Part shown: positions 10,159 to 19,476 of the stretch, one piece after another
Layout of the letters: each line of letters opens with the position of its first letter
Position numbering within the stretch: position 1 is the first letter of the stretch
Source: an uncultured Saprospiraceae bacterium
Lineage (GTDB): Bacteria > Bacteroidota > Bacteroidia > Chitinophagales > Saprospiraceae
Assembly: GCA_938016265.1 (NCBI GenBank)
Contig: CALLWB010000101.1
Location: 34,829-98,828 of the forward strand
Direction of reading: 5' to 3'
Length of the DNA: 64,000 nt
The notes under the pieces: model-generated
What the model was told of the DNA's origin: nothing
The model's input: only the letters and a program-made list of their open reading frames with translations
Database searches by the model: none
Translations under genes and position numbers: made by a program

Positions 10159-11112
10159 TTATTCTAAGTTTATTGAAAAATAAGCATCAAACAATTCTTG
10201 CGGTTGTAAAACAAACAATCCGTCGTGATTATTAAATGCATTTGTAACACAACTCATTGGTTCAATCGCTATAGATTTTCGGTTGGGAGGGATAAAAACC
10301 TGCAAAAATTGGTATTTGTTGGTGGTGTTTTCTTGTTCAATCATGAGTGTTGCGGCCTCCTCCGTATCTACTAATACCACTTTGGTTGCAGCACTTGATT
10401 CTAGCACACTAAATCCGGTATCAAATTGGGCATCTTTTATTTGTTCTGAAACTGAGAAAGAGGAGTACTCTAATTTTTCTCCCGTAGGAATCATATTTTC
10501 ATCGACCACCACTTGTTGGCAATTAGGAAGTTGCAAGTATAAATCATCTACTTTTTCGGTGGTCAGCTTGAAATATGGGTGCCATCCGTCACCATAAGGC
10601 ATCGCTGACGTTCCTAGGTTTTTCACGAGCGTTCTACAGGTAAGTTTGTTTTCTGAAAGGGTAAAAACAAGTGTTGTCTCAAAGCAAAATGGGAATCCCT
10701 CTAGTTCTTTGTTGTAGGTATAAACAAACTCTGCTTCTGCAAAATGAGTGGTGGTTTTTAATTCTACCATTGTAAATGGTTTATCCATCAAAAACCCATG
10801 AATAGCATGTCCTTGCCCTGGAAAATTAATGGGCAATTGATACGTCTCGTGCTCAAATGTAAACTTCCCTTTATCCAGTCGATTGGGGAAGGGACTTAAT
10901 TTTGCACTTTTTGCCCACTCCAATTGTTCCAGTTCATCGGAGGTTTGGTAGCCATCGATGACCTCCACTAGCTTTCCATTTTTTGTTCGGAGAAGCAGAC
11001 TAAGGAGGGTCGATCCGAATTCAGGAACCAGTGTTGCGGTCGCTCCCGTTTGTTCGTTTCGCAATCGAATTTGGGTAAATTTGCCAAATGGCTCTTCATA
11101 CACCTTATACAT
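10159..11112 (-). CDS. Aldose 1-epimerase (GalM-like) family protein
   Basis: Mutarotases interconvert alpha and beta anomers of hexoses. The 317-residue sequence shows the family pattern: an N-terminal VPEFGSTLLSL strand, the substrate-binding SPFPNR motif, GHAIHGF with the catalytic His pair region, and GDGWHPYF with the second catalytic His. The Glu expected as base lies in the IAIEPMSC segment. It resembles the broad aldose-1-epimerase superfamily more than strict GalM, so the sugar is unknown. The gene starts 3 bases after the TerB-like gene and is followed 2 bases later by the PhyH gene. Confidence 0.9.
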   Translation of the reverse strand: MYKVYEEPFGKFTQIRLRNEQTGATATLVPEFGSTLLSLLLRTKNGKLVEVIDGYQTSDELEQLEWAKSAKLSPFPNRLDKGKFTFEHETYQLPINFPGQGHAIHGFLMDKPFTMVELKTTTHFAEAEFVYTYNKELEGFPFCFETTLVFTLSENKLTCRTLVKNLGTSAMPYGDGWHPYFKLTTEKVDDLYLQLPNCQQVVVDENMIPTGEKLEYSSFSVSEQIKDAQFDTGFSVLESSAATKVVLVDTEEAATLMIEQENTTNKYQFLQVFIPPNRKSIAIEPMSCVTNAFNNHDGLFVLQPQELFDAYFSINLE

Positions 11113-11115
11113 AGG

Positions 11116-11934
11116 TTACTTCAATTCATATTTGCCAAGATCATCCAAAAATCGATTTCTTAGATCAGCATCAATATCCATGATCAGGTTGGCTTCCTCC
11201 TCGTACATTCCATCACTGGAGACTGCGATTTTTTCAAGGAGGTCAACGAGAAGGTCGTATTCCGGATCAGGTCCGTTTCGTTGTAGTACGTCCATTGCTT
11301 TGTTATAGGTATCCTCTCGGGCATTTTCCTTTTTCAACTCATAGTTAAACGACCACAATATTCCCTCTCCTAGTTCATGGTCTTCTAAGATGGCTCTCAG
11401 CCTTTCAATTTCTTCTTTCTGGACTTCGCCATCTGCTTTTGCTACCAGGTAGACAATTTCTCCAAAAGCGGTATACAACTGTTCTTTACTGACACCTGTC
11501 ACCGAATTGGGAGTCTGAATGATTCGCTTGGCAACGCGTTCAATATCCTCCCGGTCCATCAATTCTTTCAACTCTAAATCTTTCTTAAGTCGTTCTTTAA
11601 AGTCGTATTGAAAATTGAGGATAACTTCCTTTTCAGCATAGTCAAATCCCTCTGAAGCTTTTGCTACTTCTTCTAGAAACTCAAGTAGTCGAGCATACTC
11701 CGTGTCTGGTCCATGGTCCACAAATGTTTGTAAGGCTTTTTTATAAACCTCCGTTGGATCATTCTTTTTTTTCCGTTCATACTGGAAGGACCATTCAATT
11801 TCTTCTGCCCAGGGATGTTTGCTTAGTATTTCTTCTAAAGCATCCATCTCTTCCACTTGCACCTTTCCGTCTGCCATGGCCAGGACATAGATTAACTCTC
11901 CAAAAGAATCATACAGTCGTTCCTTTTCTACCAT
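11116..11934 (-). CDS. Tandem TerB-like protein
   Basis: Two copies of an all-helical domain of about 115 residues make up this 272-residue protein. The copies can be aligned by eye: LYDSFGELIYVLAMADGKV (about 6-24) with LYTAFGEIVYLVAKADGEV (about 148-166), followed in each by WSF.YE.KK.. and a GPD.EY..L...LE.IA segment. The xxADGxVxxEE core is that of the TerB / tellurite-resistance-like family, an acidic metal-associated fold found in many stress and signalling proteins. No catalytic role is known for the family at this level. It is the first gene of a run with a GalM-like and a PhyH-like gene, an unusual grouping. There is no signal peptide or TM segment. Confidence 0.8.
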   Translation of the reverse strand: MVEKERLYDSFGELIYVLAMADGKVQVEEMDALEEILSKHPWAEEIEWSFQYERKKKNDPTEVYKKALQTFVDHGPDTEYARLLEFLEEVAKASEGFDYAEKEVILNFQYDFKERLKKDLELKELMDREDIERVAKRIIQTPNSVTGVSKEQLYTAFGEIVYLVAKADGEVQKEEIERLRAILEDHELGEGILWSFNYELKKENAREDTYNKAMDVLQRNGPDPEYDLLVDLLEKIAVSSDGMYEEEANLIMDIDADLRNRFLDDLGKYELK

Positions 11935-12051
11935 TTCATTTAGTTTTAATATACTTCAAGTGAATTTATGAATTAGCTTCAATAATACCAATTTTATTGG
12001 AAAACCGAGGATTACAAACCTTTTTTTTTGATGGGAATTATTCCAAATAAA

Positions 12052-12083
12052 AAAAGAGGCTTCAAATTATTGAAGCCTCTTTT
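12052..12083 (-). terminator. Rho-independent terminator of the SprB-repeat gene
   Basis: A perfect 14-bp stem (AAAAGAGGCTTCAA / TTGAAGCCTCTTTT) with a 4-base loop is followed on the minus strand by a T-run. It lies 24 bases after the stop of the gene at 12107. The same GAGGCTT core recurs in the terminator at 58403. Confidence 0.9.
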
Positions 12084-12106
12084 CGGTAATACGTTGGAGA
12101 AAATTA

Positions 12107-14707
12107 TTATTTCAATAAAACAATTCTTCTCGTTACTACTTGGTTGTCAATAGTCAATTTAGCTAAGTAGATACCCGCTGGGTAGTCTGCAAGGCTAATC
12201 TCATACTGCTTAGTAGTAATGTTTTCATTTTGGAAAGACTCAATTTGCTGTCCTGTTAGGGAATAAACGGCCAACTGTACGTCCATAGCTTGATCCAATT
12301 CAAGAGTGATCTGAACGTCAGAACTTGTAGGGTTTGGCTGCACATTCAAAGCAGAAAGTCCTTCAATGTTATCTTCTGTACCTACTAAGTTTTGAACAAC
12401 GTATGGTCCATAAGATTCCGTACAATTGTTTGCATCCGTCAAAACAACGGTATAGCTTCCTCCAGCAACATTCGTAAGATCTTCAGAAGATTCTCCGTTT
12501 GACCAAGCAAATGTATAAGGCATTGTTCCACCAGATGGCATAAAATCAACTGCACCGTCGCCAGCTGCATTCATCTCATCAGTTACCGTTGCTGCACCAG
12601 CTAAAGCTGCAGGCGCAGTAATAGGAATCATTGGAGAAGCTAATACACATCCGTTTGCATCAGTGATTGTTCCAGAATAAGTACCTGCTCCTAGATTCAT
12701 AATATCTTCTGAAACTGAACCATTTGACCAAGCGTAGGTATATGGAGTGGTTCCACCAGTAGTAGTAATTGAAATTTCTCCAGTCATGTCACCAAAACAA
12801 TCTAATTGAATGTTTGCTACATCTATCGTATATCCTAAAGCAGCTGGCTCAGAAACAGGAATTCCAGGAGAAACAAGTGTACATCCGTTTGCATCAGTAA
12901 TTGTTCCTGAATACGTTCCAGCAGCAAGACCAACGATATCTTCGGTAGCTGCTCCGTTTGACCAAGAAAAAGTATAAGGAGGAGTTCCTCCAGTCGTAGT
13001 GATTGCAATTGCACCATTAGTATCTCCAGCACAATCCAATTCAATAACTGTTGTCATAAAATCAATAACATAACCTAAAGCAGCTGGATCAGAAATCACA
13101 ACGTTAGACGCAACAAATGTACATCCACTTGCATCAGTAACTGTCCCAGAGTAAGTTCCACCAGGAAGGCCAGTCAAATCTTCATCAGCAGATCCGTTTG
13201 ACCAAACAAAAGTATAAGGAGCAACACCACCAACAACCGTAATATTGATTGTTCCGTCTGCCATTCCTGTACAAGTAACACCAGTTGCACCATCTACAGT
13301 AACATTTGGTCCGCCTGCGCTACCGACATTTACTGTCTCGGTAGTCATACAACCATTTGCGCCAGAAACAACAACAGAGTAGGAACCTGCAGCCAAGTTG
13401 TTTGCAACCGCTGTATTTGCTCCATTACTCCATGCATAAGAATAAGGTGCATTTCCAGCGGTAACTGATGCAGTAGCAGAACCGTCATTTCCTCCACAGT
13501 TTTCAGGAGTTGAAGTTACGGCTACTGTTGGTGCAGGGCCTGTATCTCCTACCATTACTGTTCCGATTGCTGATGTACCGCAAGCGTCATTGATTAAAAC
13601 GGTATAAGTACCTGCTGAAAGGTTGGCAGCAGTTTGAGTAGTTTGATTTGCGGCAGCGGCATTCCACTGGTAAGTGTATGGACTTGCTCCGCCTGCAGGT
13701 ACAACAGTTGCAGAACCATTACCCATAGAACACGTCTCATTAATAAATGTCGGAGTCGTTGTTATTTGATAGCCAGTAGGAATAAAATTCAACACTGTAG
13801 AATCCACAGAAATACCACAAGCAGTTCCTTGCGTATCAGTTGCATCGGCATATACAATGTGGTAGATTACCCAAGTTCCTCCAAGAGGTGGGATCATGTT
13901 TGCACTTAAAAGTCCTCCAAGATCTTCATCGATAGATACAGTACCCTGACCTGTCAAGAAAATACCACCAGCAAGTCCACCAGTTCCTCCTGAAGCATCA
14001 GAAAGCAACCAAGCATAGCCGCCAGTTGTAGGAGTATTAGGTACGGATTCTGTTCCATCTGTAGTAACGGTGAATGCTGCACCAGGACAAACATCAAATG
14101 TTCCTACTGGAGAAATATTCCCAACGGTACAAGCAGATACAAGTGAAATCTCAGTAAACTGAACACAGAACTGGCCAGTAGACAAGGTTCCTTGAAAGTT
14201 AAATCCATCGATAAGCATATAGTAAGTTACTCCAGCTGTTGTCTGAAAATCTAATCCAGCAGGGTATGGCCCCGTCGCACCAGGAATATCTTCATTGCAG
14301 GCCACATCGACTAAAGCTCCACAAGCACCAGTGTAGATAGCAATTTGAGTATCTCCATCAGAGATATAGTTGGCTCCTAAAGTACCACCACAATCTGTTG
14401 TCAATATGGAATAAAGTCCTCCATCACCAACAAAAGAAAACCACAAGGTGTTATCCAAAGCTGGAGCAGTTCCTGTTCCGTCCGGCTCACCGAAGCATGC
14501 AAAACCTGTTGCAGGATCGGCTGCTGTTGATGTTGCCATTGTATTGTCAAATGGTCCGGCAGTAACTGCGATACCATTTCCGCCACCTTGCAGGCTTGTT
14601 AAACTAACAGATCCTGTACAGACATTGTTAGCTGGTTGTGCGAATGCCAAGGAGCAAACGAACAACATACATAATGTACTAAATAATTGAGAGTGAAATT
14701 TCATCAT
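12107..14707 (-). CDS. T9SS-secreted protein with six SprB-type repeats
   Basis: A signal peptide (1-23, ending LAFAQ) is followed by an N-terminal domain with CUB/jelly-roll character (about 25-190) and a linker domain rich in Gly. Six repeats of about 78 residues then follow (about 310-775), each with the SprB pattern GG..PYTY.WSNG, ..L.AGTY...V.DA.GC. The last 80 residues (NVQPNPTSSDVQITLEL ... GIYLAKLTI ... VTRRIVLLK) are a T9SS type A sorting domain. SprB itself is the gliding adhesin of Flavobacterium; this protein is far smaller and has only the repeat unit in common, so a surface adhesin role is inferred. Repeat DNA is similar enough (about 234-240 bp period) to recombine. Confidence 0.93.
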   Translation of the reverse strand: MMKFHSQLFSTLCMLFVCSLAFAQPANNVCTGSVSLTSLQGGGNGIAVTAGPFDNTMATSTAADPATGFACFGEPDGTGTAPALDNTLWFSFVGDGGLYSILTTDCGGTLGANYISDGDTQIAIYTGACGALVDVACNEDIPGATGPYPAGLDFQTTAGVTYYMLIDGFNFQGTLSTGQFCVQFTEISLVSACTVGNISPVGTFDVCPGAAFTVTTDGTESVPNTPTTGGYAWLLSDASGGTGGLAGGIFLTGQGTVSIDEDLGGLLSANMIPPLGGTWVIYHIVYADATDTQGTACGISVDSTVLNFIPTGYQITTTPTFINETCSMGNGSATVVPAGGASPYTYQWNAAAANQTTQTAANLSAGTYTVLINDACGTSAIGTVMVGDTGPAPTVAVTSTPENCGGNDGSATASVTAGNAPYSYAWSNGANTAVANNLAAGSYSVVVSGANGCMTTETVNVGSAGGPNVTVDGATGVTCTGMADGTINITVVGGVAPYTFVWSNGSADEDLTGLPGGTYSGTVTDASGCTFVASNVVISDPAALGYVIDFMTTVIELDCAGDTNGAIAITTTGGTPPYTFSWSNGAATEDIVGLAAGTYSGTITDANGCTLVSPGIPVSEPAALGYTIDVANIQLDCFGDMTGEISITTTGGTTPYTYAWSNGSVSEDIMNLGAGTYSGTITDANGCVLASPMIPITAPAALAGAATVTDEMNAAGDGAVDFMPSGGTMPYTFAWSNGESSEDLTNVAGGSYTVVLTDANNCTESYGPYVVQNLVGTEDNIEGLSALNVQPNPTSSDVQITLELDQAMDVQLAVYSLTGQQIESFQNENITTKQYEISLADYPAGIYLAKLTIDNQVVTRRIVLLK

Positions 14708-14893
14708 AATAATTCGTAATTGTTGTTTAATAATTTTGTAGATCCCATTTTGGGAGTGCGAAATTAGTCAATTATCTATTAATAATTGTAAAACAAATGT
14801 CATATAAGATGAAAAGCGCCTCAACAAAAGGGGGTAACTATCTGGCAACATCCCTATCTAAAAGCATTTCATTAAAATAAATTAGGATTAAAA

Positions 14894-14924
14894 ATTTCTT
14901 ATGTCTGATAAAATTGTAGTTTTG
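14894..14924 (+). promoter_or_regulatory. Putative promoter of the outer-membrane barrel gene
   Basis: TAGTTTTG at 14917-14924 matches TAnnTTTG. A TTTC about 19 bases upstream is an imperfect -33 element. The TTG start is 28 bases downstream. Confidence 0.4.
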
Positions 14925-14951
14925 CCTGAATTTCCACAGAACTGACAAATT

Positions 14952-16181
14952 TTGAACGGTAACCACCATAGGACATATTTAGCATTTAAGTGTACCTGTC
15001 TATTGTTGTTTATGCTCCCACTATTTACCTATGGTCAGCAAAACACTCCCCAGCAAGACAGTACCATAAGGAAAAAATCAAATTGGTTGATTCTTCCAGC
15101 TATTAGTTATAGTCCGGAAACTAAATTCACCTTTGGCGGAGCGGTAATACACACCTTTGATTTAAACAAAGGTATGGGTAGTGCACGTAAATCTAACATA
15201 AAACTACTTTGTGTGTACACCACTGCTAAACAATTTTTAGTAGAAAGTCGGTGGGAAATTCTGACCAAGGACGAATTGTTTTTTTTGAAAGGCCGAGCAT
15301 TCTACCATAAATATCCTGACAGGAATTATGGATTAGGCAATGCTGCTGAGGCGCTGGTTGAGGAACATTACTTTGATGAAAACTTAATTGAAACCAACAA
15401 TTATATAAATTTCAGTTCGAAACGGTTGCACTTTGCGGCGACTGTTGCTCGAAAAATGACTCGGTCGTTATATATAGGTATCGACTACGAATTGGAAAGT
15501 CTGTTTGATTATAAGCTGAAAAGCGATTCTATATTTGTGCGTACTCCTGAGTTGTTTCAAAACCGAATAACTGGCACTCGTTCAGGTCTGGGGTGGAATC
15601 TGACTTACGATACGCGAGATAATCTGATCAGCGCTTATAAAGGTCAATATCTAGCTATTTCCAACAGGTATTACCATCGTTGGATTGGTAGTGATTTTGA
15701 TTATGGTCATTTAAAAATAGATTATCGGTTGTTTGTAAATACTATAAAAAACCAGGTGTTTGCGGTGAATCTGCTCCTTGAAAATAGATTTACTGACTCG
15801 CCTGAGTCTATACATTTTCGTGGATTGGCCAGGATGGGAGGTGCTGATTATGTAAAGGGCTATTTCTACGGCACCTATCAGGATAAGCACCTGTTTGCAT
15901 TTCAAACCGAGTACCGGATGCCTATTTTTAAGTTAAACCGGTTCCCAATTGTAAAGGGAGTGGGAATTGTATTAATGTTTAATGGTGGCCATGTATACCG
16001 TAAACTGACAGACATCCAATTTAATACCATCCGAACCTCTATTGGTGGTGGATTTCGCTTCCTGGTAAAAGAAGACGAGCGGATTCATACAGGGATTGAT
16101 TTTAGTTTAGGATTGCACAAGACGGCCGATTTAGACACTCGTCAGTATGGTATTTATTTCTTTTTAGGAGAGACATTTTGA
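14952..16181 (+). CDS. BamA/TamA-family outer-membrane beta-barrel protein without POTRA domains
   Basis: A signal peptide (about 1-28, ending TYGQ) precedes some 380 residues of alternating beta-strand pattern. The C-terminal half has the Omp85 surface-antigen features: LTYDTRDN, Y..RGL..MGG....KGYFYGTYQDK (the strand that carries the conserved RG motif), and a last strand ending in Phe (GIYFFLGETF). The mature part begins directly with barrel strands (ILPAISYSPETKFTFGGAV), so no POTRA repeats are present and it is not BamA itself. Such short members are of unknown function in Bacteroidota, possibly in lipid or protein insertion. The start is a TTG. Its 3' end overlaps the convergent photolyase gene by 28 bp. 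Confidence 0.85.
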   Translation: MNGNHHRTYLAFKCTCLLLFMLPLFTYGQQNTPQQDSTIRKKSNWLILPAISYSPETKFTFGGAVIHTFDLNKGMGSARKSNIKLLCVYTTAKQFLVESRWEILTKDELFFLKGRAFYHKYPDRNYGLGNAAEALVEEHYFDENLIETNNYINFSSKRLHFAATVARKMTRSLYIGIDYELESLFDYKLKSDSIFVRTPELFQNRITGTRSGLGWNLTYDTRDNLISAYKGQYLAISNRYYHRWIGSDFDYGHLKIDYRLFVNTIKNQVFAVNLLLENRFTDSPESIHFRGLARMGGADYVKGYFYGTYQDKHLFAFQTEYRMPIFKLNRFPIVKGVGIVLMFNGGHVYRKLTDIQFNTIRTSIGGGFRFLVKEDERIHTGIDFSLGLHKTADLDTRQYGIYFFLGETF

Positions 16182-17524
16182 TTTTGTTGTTCGGCTTTAG
16201 CAAGTCCGGCCTTATAGACCTCTAGGCACCTTTGCCTGGCAAACTTATGATCTACCATAGGTTCGGGATAATCCGCTGTTGCAAATTCAGGTACCCATTT
16301 CTTGACATAAACGAATTTAGCATCAAACTTTTTAAGCTGTGATTCAGGATTGAATATTCTAAAATAAGGTGCTGCATCTGTACCACAGCCAGCTGCCCAC
16401 TGCCATCCGCCATTGTTGCTTGCCAGATCAAAGTCCAACAGTTTTTCAGCAAACCAGGCCTCCCCTTTTCGCCAATCAATCAGCAGATGTTTCGTTAAAA
16501 AACTTGCTACGACCATTCTTACTCGATTGTGCATGTATCCTGTCTCTGCCAATTCTCTCATTCCTGCATCTACAAGCGGATAGCCAGTCTTTCCTTCTTT
16601 CCATTTTTCAAAATCTTCCTCCGCATCTCTCCACTCAATGAAATCATACTTCAGACGAAATGGATGCCCTACAACATTAGGAAAATAAGCTAAGATCGTG
16701 GAATAGAAATCCCGCCAGATCAGTTCATTCAGATACGTCTCATTTAGATGTTGCGCATGGTTTGCTTTTTCGCGAATACTGATCGTTCCGAATCGATAAT
16801 GGACGCCTAATTTTGAGGTACCATTTACTGCAGGATAGTCTCGTTGTTCACTGTAGGCTTTGATTATTTTTCTGGCGACTGATTTCTTAGGGAATGGTAA
16901 ATCTGATCGTTCAAAACCTATATCATGGAGCCCCATTATTGGGAGTGGATCGCAATTATGAAAATTATCAGCATATTTTAATGTCGGATAAGACTTTAGA
17001 TAATAGGAAATGGGTTTCCCATCTTGATCTAATGTCATTCGAGACGCCAATTTTGCCTTCCATTTTCTACTAAAAGGAGTGAAAACGGTGTACGGCAACC
17101 CATCGTCTTTTGTTACTTCTCCCTTTTCGAAAATTATATGGTCTTTATACGTAAGTAAATCTATATTATTAGTCTTCAGAAGGTCTTTTATCTGCTGATC
17201 TCTGGAGATGGCATAACTTTCTGTATCTCGATTGGTGTAGACCTTGTTTATTGCGTATTCTTTGAGCAATTCTTCCCATACCTGCTTGGGTTTTCCATAA
17301 CGGACAATTAAGGAAGAGCCAAGTTTTGACAATTGCTGACTCAGGTTGGTGATCGCATCGTGAATAAAAGTCACCCGGCCATCCTTTTTATCTTGCAAAT
17401 CGTCCAGAATCTCTGCATCAAAAATGAACAAGGGCAAAACCGGATTTGGTCCTTTTAAAGCTTTGTACAAGCCCGCATTATCTTCCAATCTCAAATCCCT
17501 TCTAAACCAAAAGATACTAATCAT
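16154..17524 (-). CDS. phr: Deoxyribodipyrimidine photolyase (class I cryptochrome/photolyase family)
   Basis: The enzyme uses blue light and FADH- to reverse UV-induced pyrimidine dimers. The 456-residue length fits class I photolyases. The N-terminal alpha/beta antenna domain begins SIFWFRRDLRLEDN. The FAD-binding domain has TSKLGVHYRFGTIS, ELIWRDFY, DAGMRELAETGYMHNRVRM and DLASNNGGWQWAAGCGTDA followed by PYFRIFNP, which is the signature of CPD photolyases. The C-terminus is a short basic tail. The gene starts 15 bases after the stop of endonuclease III, so the two DNA-repair genes very probably form one transcript. Confidence 0.95.
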   Translation of the reverse strand: MISIFWFRRDLRLEDNAGLYKALKGPNPVLPLFIFDAEILDDLQDKKDGRVTFIHDAITNLSQQLSKLGSSLIVRYGKPKQVWEELLKEYAINKVYTNRDTESYAISRDQQIKDLLKTNNIDLLTYKDHIIFEKGEVTKDDGLPYTVFTPFSRKWKAKLASRMTLDQDGKPISYYLKSYPTLKYADNFHNCDPLPIMGLHDIGFERSDLPFPKKSVARKIIKAYSEQRDYPAVNGTSKLGVHYRFGTISIREKANHAQHLNETYLNELIWRDFYSTILAYFPNVVGHPFRLKYDFIEWRDAEEDFEKWKEGKTGYPLVDAGMRELAETGYMHNRVRMVVASFLTKHLLIDWRKGEAWFAEKLLDFDLASNNGGWQWAAGCGTDAAPYFRIFNPESQLKKFDAKFVYVKKWVPEFATADYPEPMVDHKFARQRCLEVYKAGLAKAEQQNQNVSPKKK

Positions 17525-17539
17525 AAATTGATGTTTGTT

Positions 17540-18202
17540 TTACTTGAATAAAGTTCGTCTGCCATATCGACTACAAATTGGGCATTTTACCGGATCATGA
17601 CTACGTGCAGGGCAGTATTCACGACCAAAAAAGATAATTTGCAAATGCAGCTTATTCCACAGATCCTTCGCAAAAATCCGTTTCAGATCCTTCTCCGTTT
17701 GTGTTACGTTTTTTCCGTTAGACAACCCCCATCGATAGGCCAATCTATGGATATGGGTATCTACCGGAAAAGCAGGATGTCCGAATGCCTGCGACATCAC
17801 TACGGAAGCCGTTTTATGTCCTACACCAGGCAGTTTTTCTAATTCTTCAAAGGATTCTGGGACTTCTCCGTTATGTTCCTCCAACAAAATATGAGACAAT
17901 TTGTGGATCGCCTTAGACTTAGAAGGAGACAATCCGCAGGGTCTAATGATCCCTCGTATCTCTTCGACCTCGAGTTTGATCATTTCTTGTGGGGAATCTG
18001 CTTTACTAAACAGGGCGGGAGTGGTTTTGTTCACCCGAACGTCGGTGCATTGCGCAGAAAGTAAAACGGCAATTAGTAAGGTATAAGTATCAGTATGATC
18101 AAGGGGAATCGGAGTTTCAGGATATAGTTCTTCAAGTATTTCTACAATCTTCTGTGCCTTCTCTTTTTTTGTTACTTGAAGTGTCTGGTGTTTTTTACTC
18201 AT
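17540..18202 (-). CDS. nth: Endonuclease III (DNA glycosylase/AP lyase) with atypical Cys tail
   Basis: Endonuclease III removes oxidised pyrimidines and cleaves AP sites. The HhH-GPD core is intact: LPGVGHKTASVV carries the catalytic Lys and FPVDTHIHRLAYR the catalytic Asp. The usual 4Fe-4S loop (C-x6-C-x2-C-x5-C) is not conserved. The end reads EYCPARSHDPVKCPICSRYG, with C-x9-C-x2-C and no fourth Cys, so the cluster is probably absent or altered. I place the start at the ATG at 18202 (MSKKHQ). An in-frame ATG at 18247 lies upstream of a TACTTTTG promoter element at 18223-18230 and is therefore unlikely. It precedes the photolyase gene by 15 bases. Confidence 0.93.
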   Translation of the reverse strand: MSKKHQTLQVTKKEKAQKIVEILEELYPETPIPLDHTDTYTLLIAVLLSAQCTDVRVNKTTPALFSKADSPQEMIKLEVEEIRGIIRPCGLSPSKSKAIHKLSHILLEEHNGEVPESFEELEKLPGVGHKTASVVMSQAFGHPAFPVDTHIHRLAYRWGLSNGKNVTQTEKDLKRIFAKDLWNKLHLQIIFFGREYCPARSHDPVKCPICSRYGRRTLFK

Positions 18203-18222
18203 GGATATTGGATCTTGGTGGG

Positions 18223-18230
18223 CAAAAGTA
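18223..18230 (-). promoter_or_regulatory. Possible -7 element upstream of nth
   Basis: On the minus strand TACTTTTG matches TAnnTTTG, 20 bases before the preferred ATG at 18202. No clear TTTG -33 element is found, so transcription could also continue from the RNA-repair genes upstream. Confidence 0.35.
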
Positions 18231-18314
18231 CTAAAATAATTCTCCATGGATTAAATTCTATGGGAATGTTTTTCATCACAAATTTACTCGGATTTTTCTT
18301 TTGGAATGTTTCTA

Positions 18315-19433
18315 TCAGACATGATATTCCACTTCATGAGCTTCCCAAAGTTGTGGCATTTCCAATCTGTCTATAAATCGCTCTAGGACTTTTGGAGGTA
18401 TGGGATGTTCCCTCTTTTTGTTTCTTATAAGTAGCGTTTTATAATCGGTCTCTACATAGACCAATCTGACTTTTGCTTTATAGGAGGTCAGTAAATCAAA
18501 AAGGGCACTTCTTAATGATCTTGATAGATTGGTGGCATTCCAGACAAAATTTTGCTTTTTACGGAGATAACTTTTGGCTTCTTCCTTTGCCATTTGAATT
18601 ACAATTCCTTGATTTTTCTTAGGAGAAATTTTGTGCGTTCTCCTAATGTTATCAAGAGAGACTATTGGCCAATTTGCCCGATTTTGGCTTACCCAAGTAT
18701 CTTTTCCTGCTCCAGGCAAACCACACATGACAGTTACTTCGCAGATGGTATCGTCAAAAGGTACGTAGTTGGGACTACTCCCCTTCTTGTTAAAATACGC
18801 ATATCGAGCCAAACCGTTTTCGAATGGATGTGGACCATTCAGACTATAGTTTTCTTCCGCGAATTCCTTGAAATAGTCAATTCTTCCCAGCATTTCCTTC
18901 TGGTCGTTGCAAACTCTTCCTAACATATCAGCCTTGGCTAGAGTCGCTACATTTTGAAGGTTTAAGTGCAAACTTGCTTGAATTACCATCTTTTGAGGAT
19001 CTCTTTTATCCCAAAACCAAATCGGCAGTCCATGATGTCTTATCAATTGGATAATTTCTTCCCTTTGCGGGAATGGAATGGCCTCCGGGATCCCTCGGTA
19101 CAACATGCCACGGGCAATTTGTGCTCCTTTTTTTGCGTGCCCAGGCGATCGGATTTGGCCATTTTCTGTCACCGTGCACATCGGTTTTGCCAAATCGTGC
19201 ATTAAAGCAGCCAAAAACAGCATAGATTGCACTTCCTCCGTATTTTCTTTCCAGGTAGGCAGGTTGATCAATTCTTCCACCACCATCTTGGTATGCGTCA
19301 AAACATCTCCTTCAGCATGAAAGACAGGATCCTGAGGACAATCCGCTAATATTCTCAGCCAAGGATAAATGTGTAGGAGTGTATTCCAATCTATATCCTC
19401 TTTGTTTGATGCAGTATATTTGAACGTCCACAT
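18315..19433 (-). CDS. HD-phosphohydrolase / polynucleotide-kinase fusion, predicted RNA end-healing enzyme
   Basis: The 372-residue protein joins two domains. Residues about 20-200 are an HD domain of the type attached to CCA-adding tRNA nucleotidyltransferases: FHAEGDVLTHTKMVVEEL, ALMHDLAKP (H79-D80), GHAKKGA and IRHHGLP. The HD domain of the E. coli CCA enzyme has 2',3'-cyclic phosphodiesterase and phosphatase activity. Residues about 230-365 are a P-loop kinase of the T4 polynucleotide kinase type: Walker A GLPGAGKD (238-245), then SLDNIRR with D261 and R264 in the D-x-x-R spacing of the T4 kinase active site, and a WNATNLSRSLR lid segment. The inferred role is healing both ends of a broken RNA. 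The gene lies 43 bases after the RNA ligase gene, which gives the sealing activity. Confidence 0.87.
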   Translation of the reverse strand: MWTFKYTASNKEDIDWNTLLHIYPWLRILADCPQDPVFHAEGDVLTHTKMVVEELINLPTWKENTEEVQSMLFLAALMHDLAKPMCTVTENGQIRSPGHAKKGAQIARGMLYRGIPEAIPFPQREEIIQLIRHHGLPIWFWDKRDPQKMVIQASLHLNLQNVATLAKADMLGRVCNDQKEMLGRIDYFKEFAEENYSLNGPHPFENGLARYAYFNKKGSSPNYVPFDDTICEVTVMCGLPGAGKDTWVSQNRANWPIVSLDNIRRTHKISPKKNQGIVIQMAKEEAKSYLRKKQNFVWNATNLSRSLRSALFDLLTSYKAKVRLVYVETDYKTLLIRNKKREHPIPPKVLERFIDRLEMPQLWEAHEVEYHV

Positions 19434-19476
19434 GAGATTTAATGATTGCTGATGTTTAAAGGTAGTTCAGTAGTTG

